Positions 13,538 to 13,582 of a stretch of 13,582 nt of DNA are shown here, in pieces. The first letter of the stretch is position 1, and every line of letters starts with the position of its first letter. Origin of the DNA: Promethearchaeota archaeon (lineage in GTDB: Archaea; Asgardarchaeota; Lokiarchaeia; Sigynarchaeales; SOKP01); assembly GCA_016839425.1 (NCBI GenBank), contig JAEOUI010000091.1:1-13582 (forward strand), in the 5' to 3' direction. Made by a program: the position numbers and the translations under genes. Below the pieces are notes generated by a model. That model made no database searches and was not told where the DNA came from. It was given only the letters and a program-made list of their open reading frames with translations.

Positions 13538-13582
13538 ATAATTGATTTTAACATCATTTATTTCCTTATTTTAGCACGATAA

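Noticed and set aside
1..13582. Mycoplasma or phytoplasma phage with TGA read as tryptophan
   Set aside because: TGA ends several genes with the next gene starting there, and Trp is encoded by TGG throughout.
1..13582. Terminal inverted repeats at the two window edges
   Set aside because: The reverse complement of the right edge (starting TTATCGTGC) does not match the left edge (AAAAAAGTAGG).
13538..13582. Start of a further gene after the MazG-like gene
   Set aside because: Only 45 bases remain, with no ribosome binding site or start codon in a sustained frame.

Overview
This is an AT-rich stretch in which about 21 closely packed genes all point rightward. It reads as most of a small virus, or an integrated or linear element derived from one. 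I see no rRNA, tRNA, CRISPR array, transposase or integrase. The key marker is a protein-primed family B DNA polymerase (8587-10545), which implies a linear genome with a terminal protein. The two window ends are not inverted repeats of each other, so the true termini are probably missing.

Left part (1-6046): a 290-bp non-coding leader with hairpins, repeats and TATA-like sequence is followed by a membrane and assembly operon. It encodes a small one-helix membrane protein, a four-helix membrane protein, a 1170-residue secreted protein (signal peptide, three lectin-like repeats, polytopic C-terminus), a tail-anchored protein, a small soluble protein and a P-loop packaging-type ATPase. The order four-helix protein, spike, two small ORFs, ATPase matches from memory the core block of pleolipoviruses (VP3, VP4, ORF6, ORF7, VP8). 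His2, a pleolipovirus, also has a linear genome with a protein-primed polymerase. No double-jelly-roll or HK97-type capsid protein was recognised, which fits a pleomorphic membrane virion.

Middle part (6047-8585): a stand-alone gene for a 149-residue protein lies between an inverted repeat/TATA region and a terminator-like hairpin. After it come a helical protein, a small Cys-rich protein, a protein with two apparent ribbon-helix-helix units plus a zinc module, a 250-residue candidate terminal protein, and a zinc ribbon.

Right part (8587-13582): the polymerase, a PAPS-reductase-like PP-loop protein, several small Cys-rich or coiled-coil proteins, a ribbon-helix-helix regulator and a MazG-like nucleotide pyrophosphohydrolase. 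These look like replication, regulation and host-takeover functions.

Host: TGA and TAG are used as stops, so this is not a mycoplasma-type code. The proteins lack the extreme acidity of halophiles. Strong GAGGTG-type ribosome binding sites are present. Together with the pleolipovirus-like layout, an AT-rich non-halophilic archaeon (for example a methanogen) is my best guess, but it is an inference and a bacterial host is not excluded. Two other oddities stand out: genes that seem to start at ACG (and perhaps ATA), and the apparent complete absence of GATC, CATG, CTAG and ACGT, which suggests selection by restriction systems.
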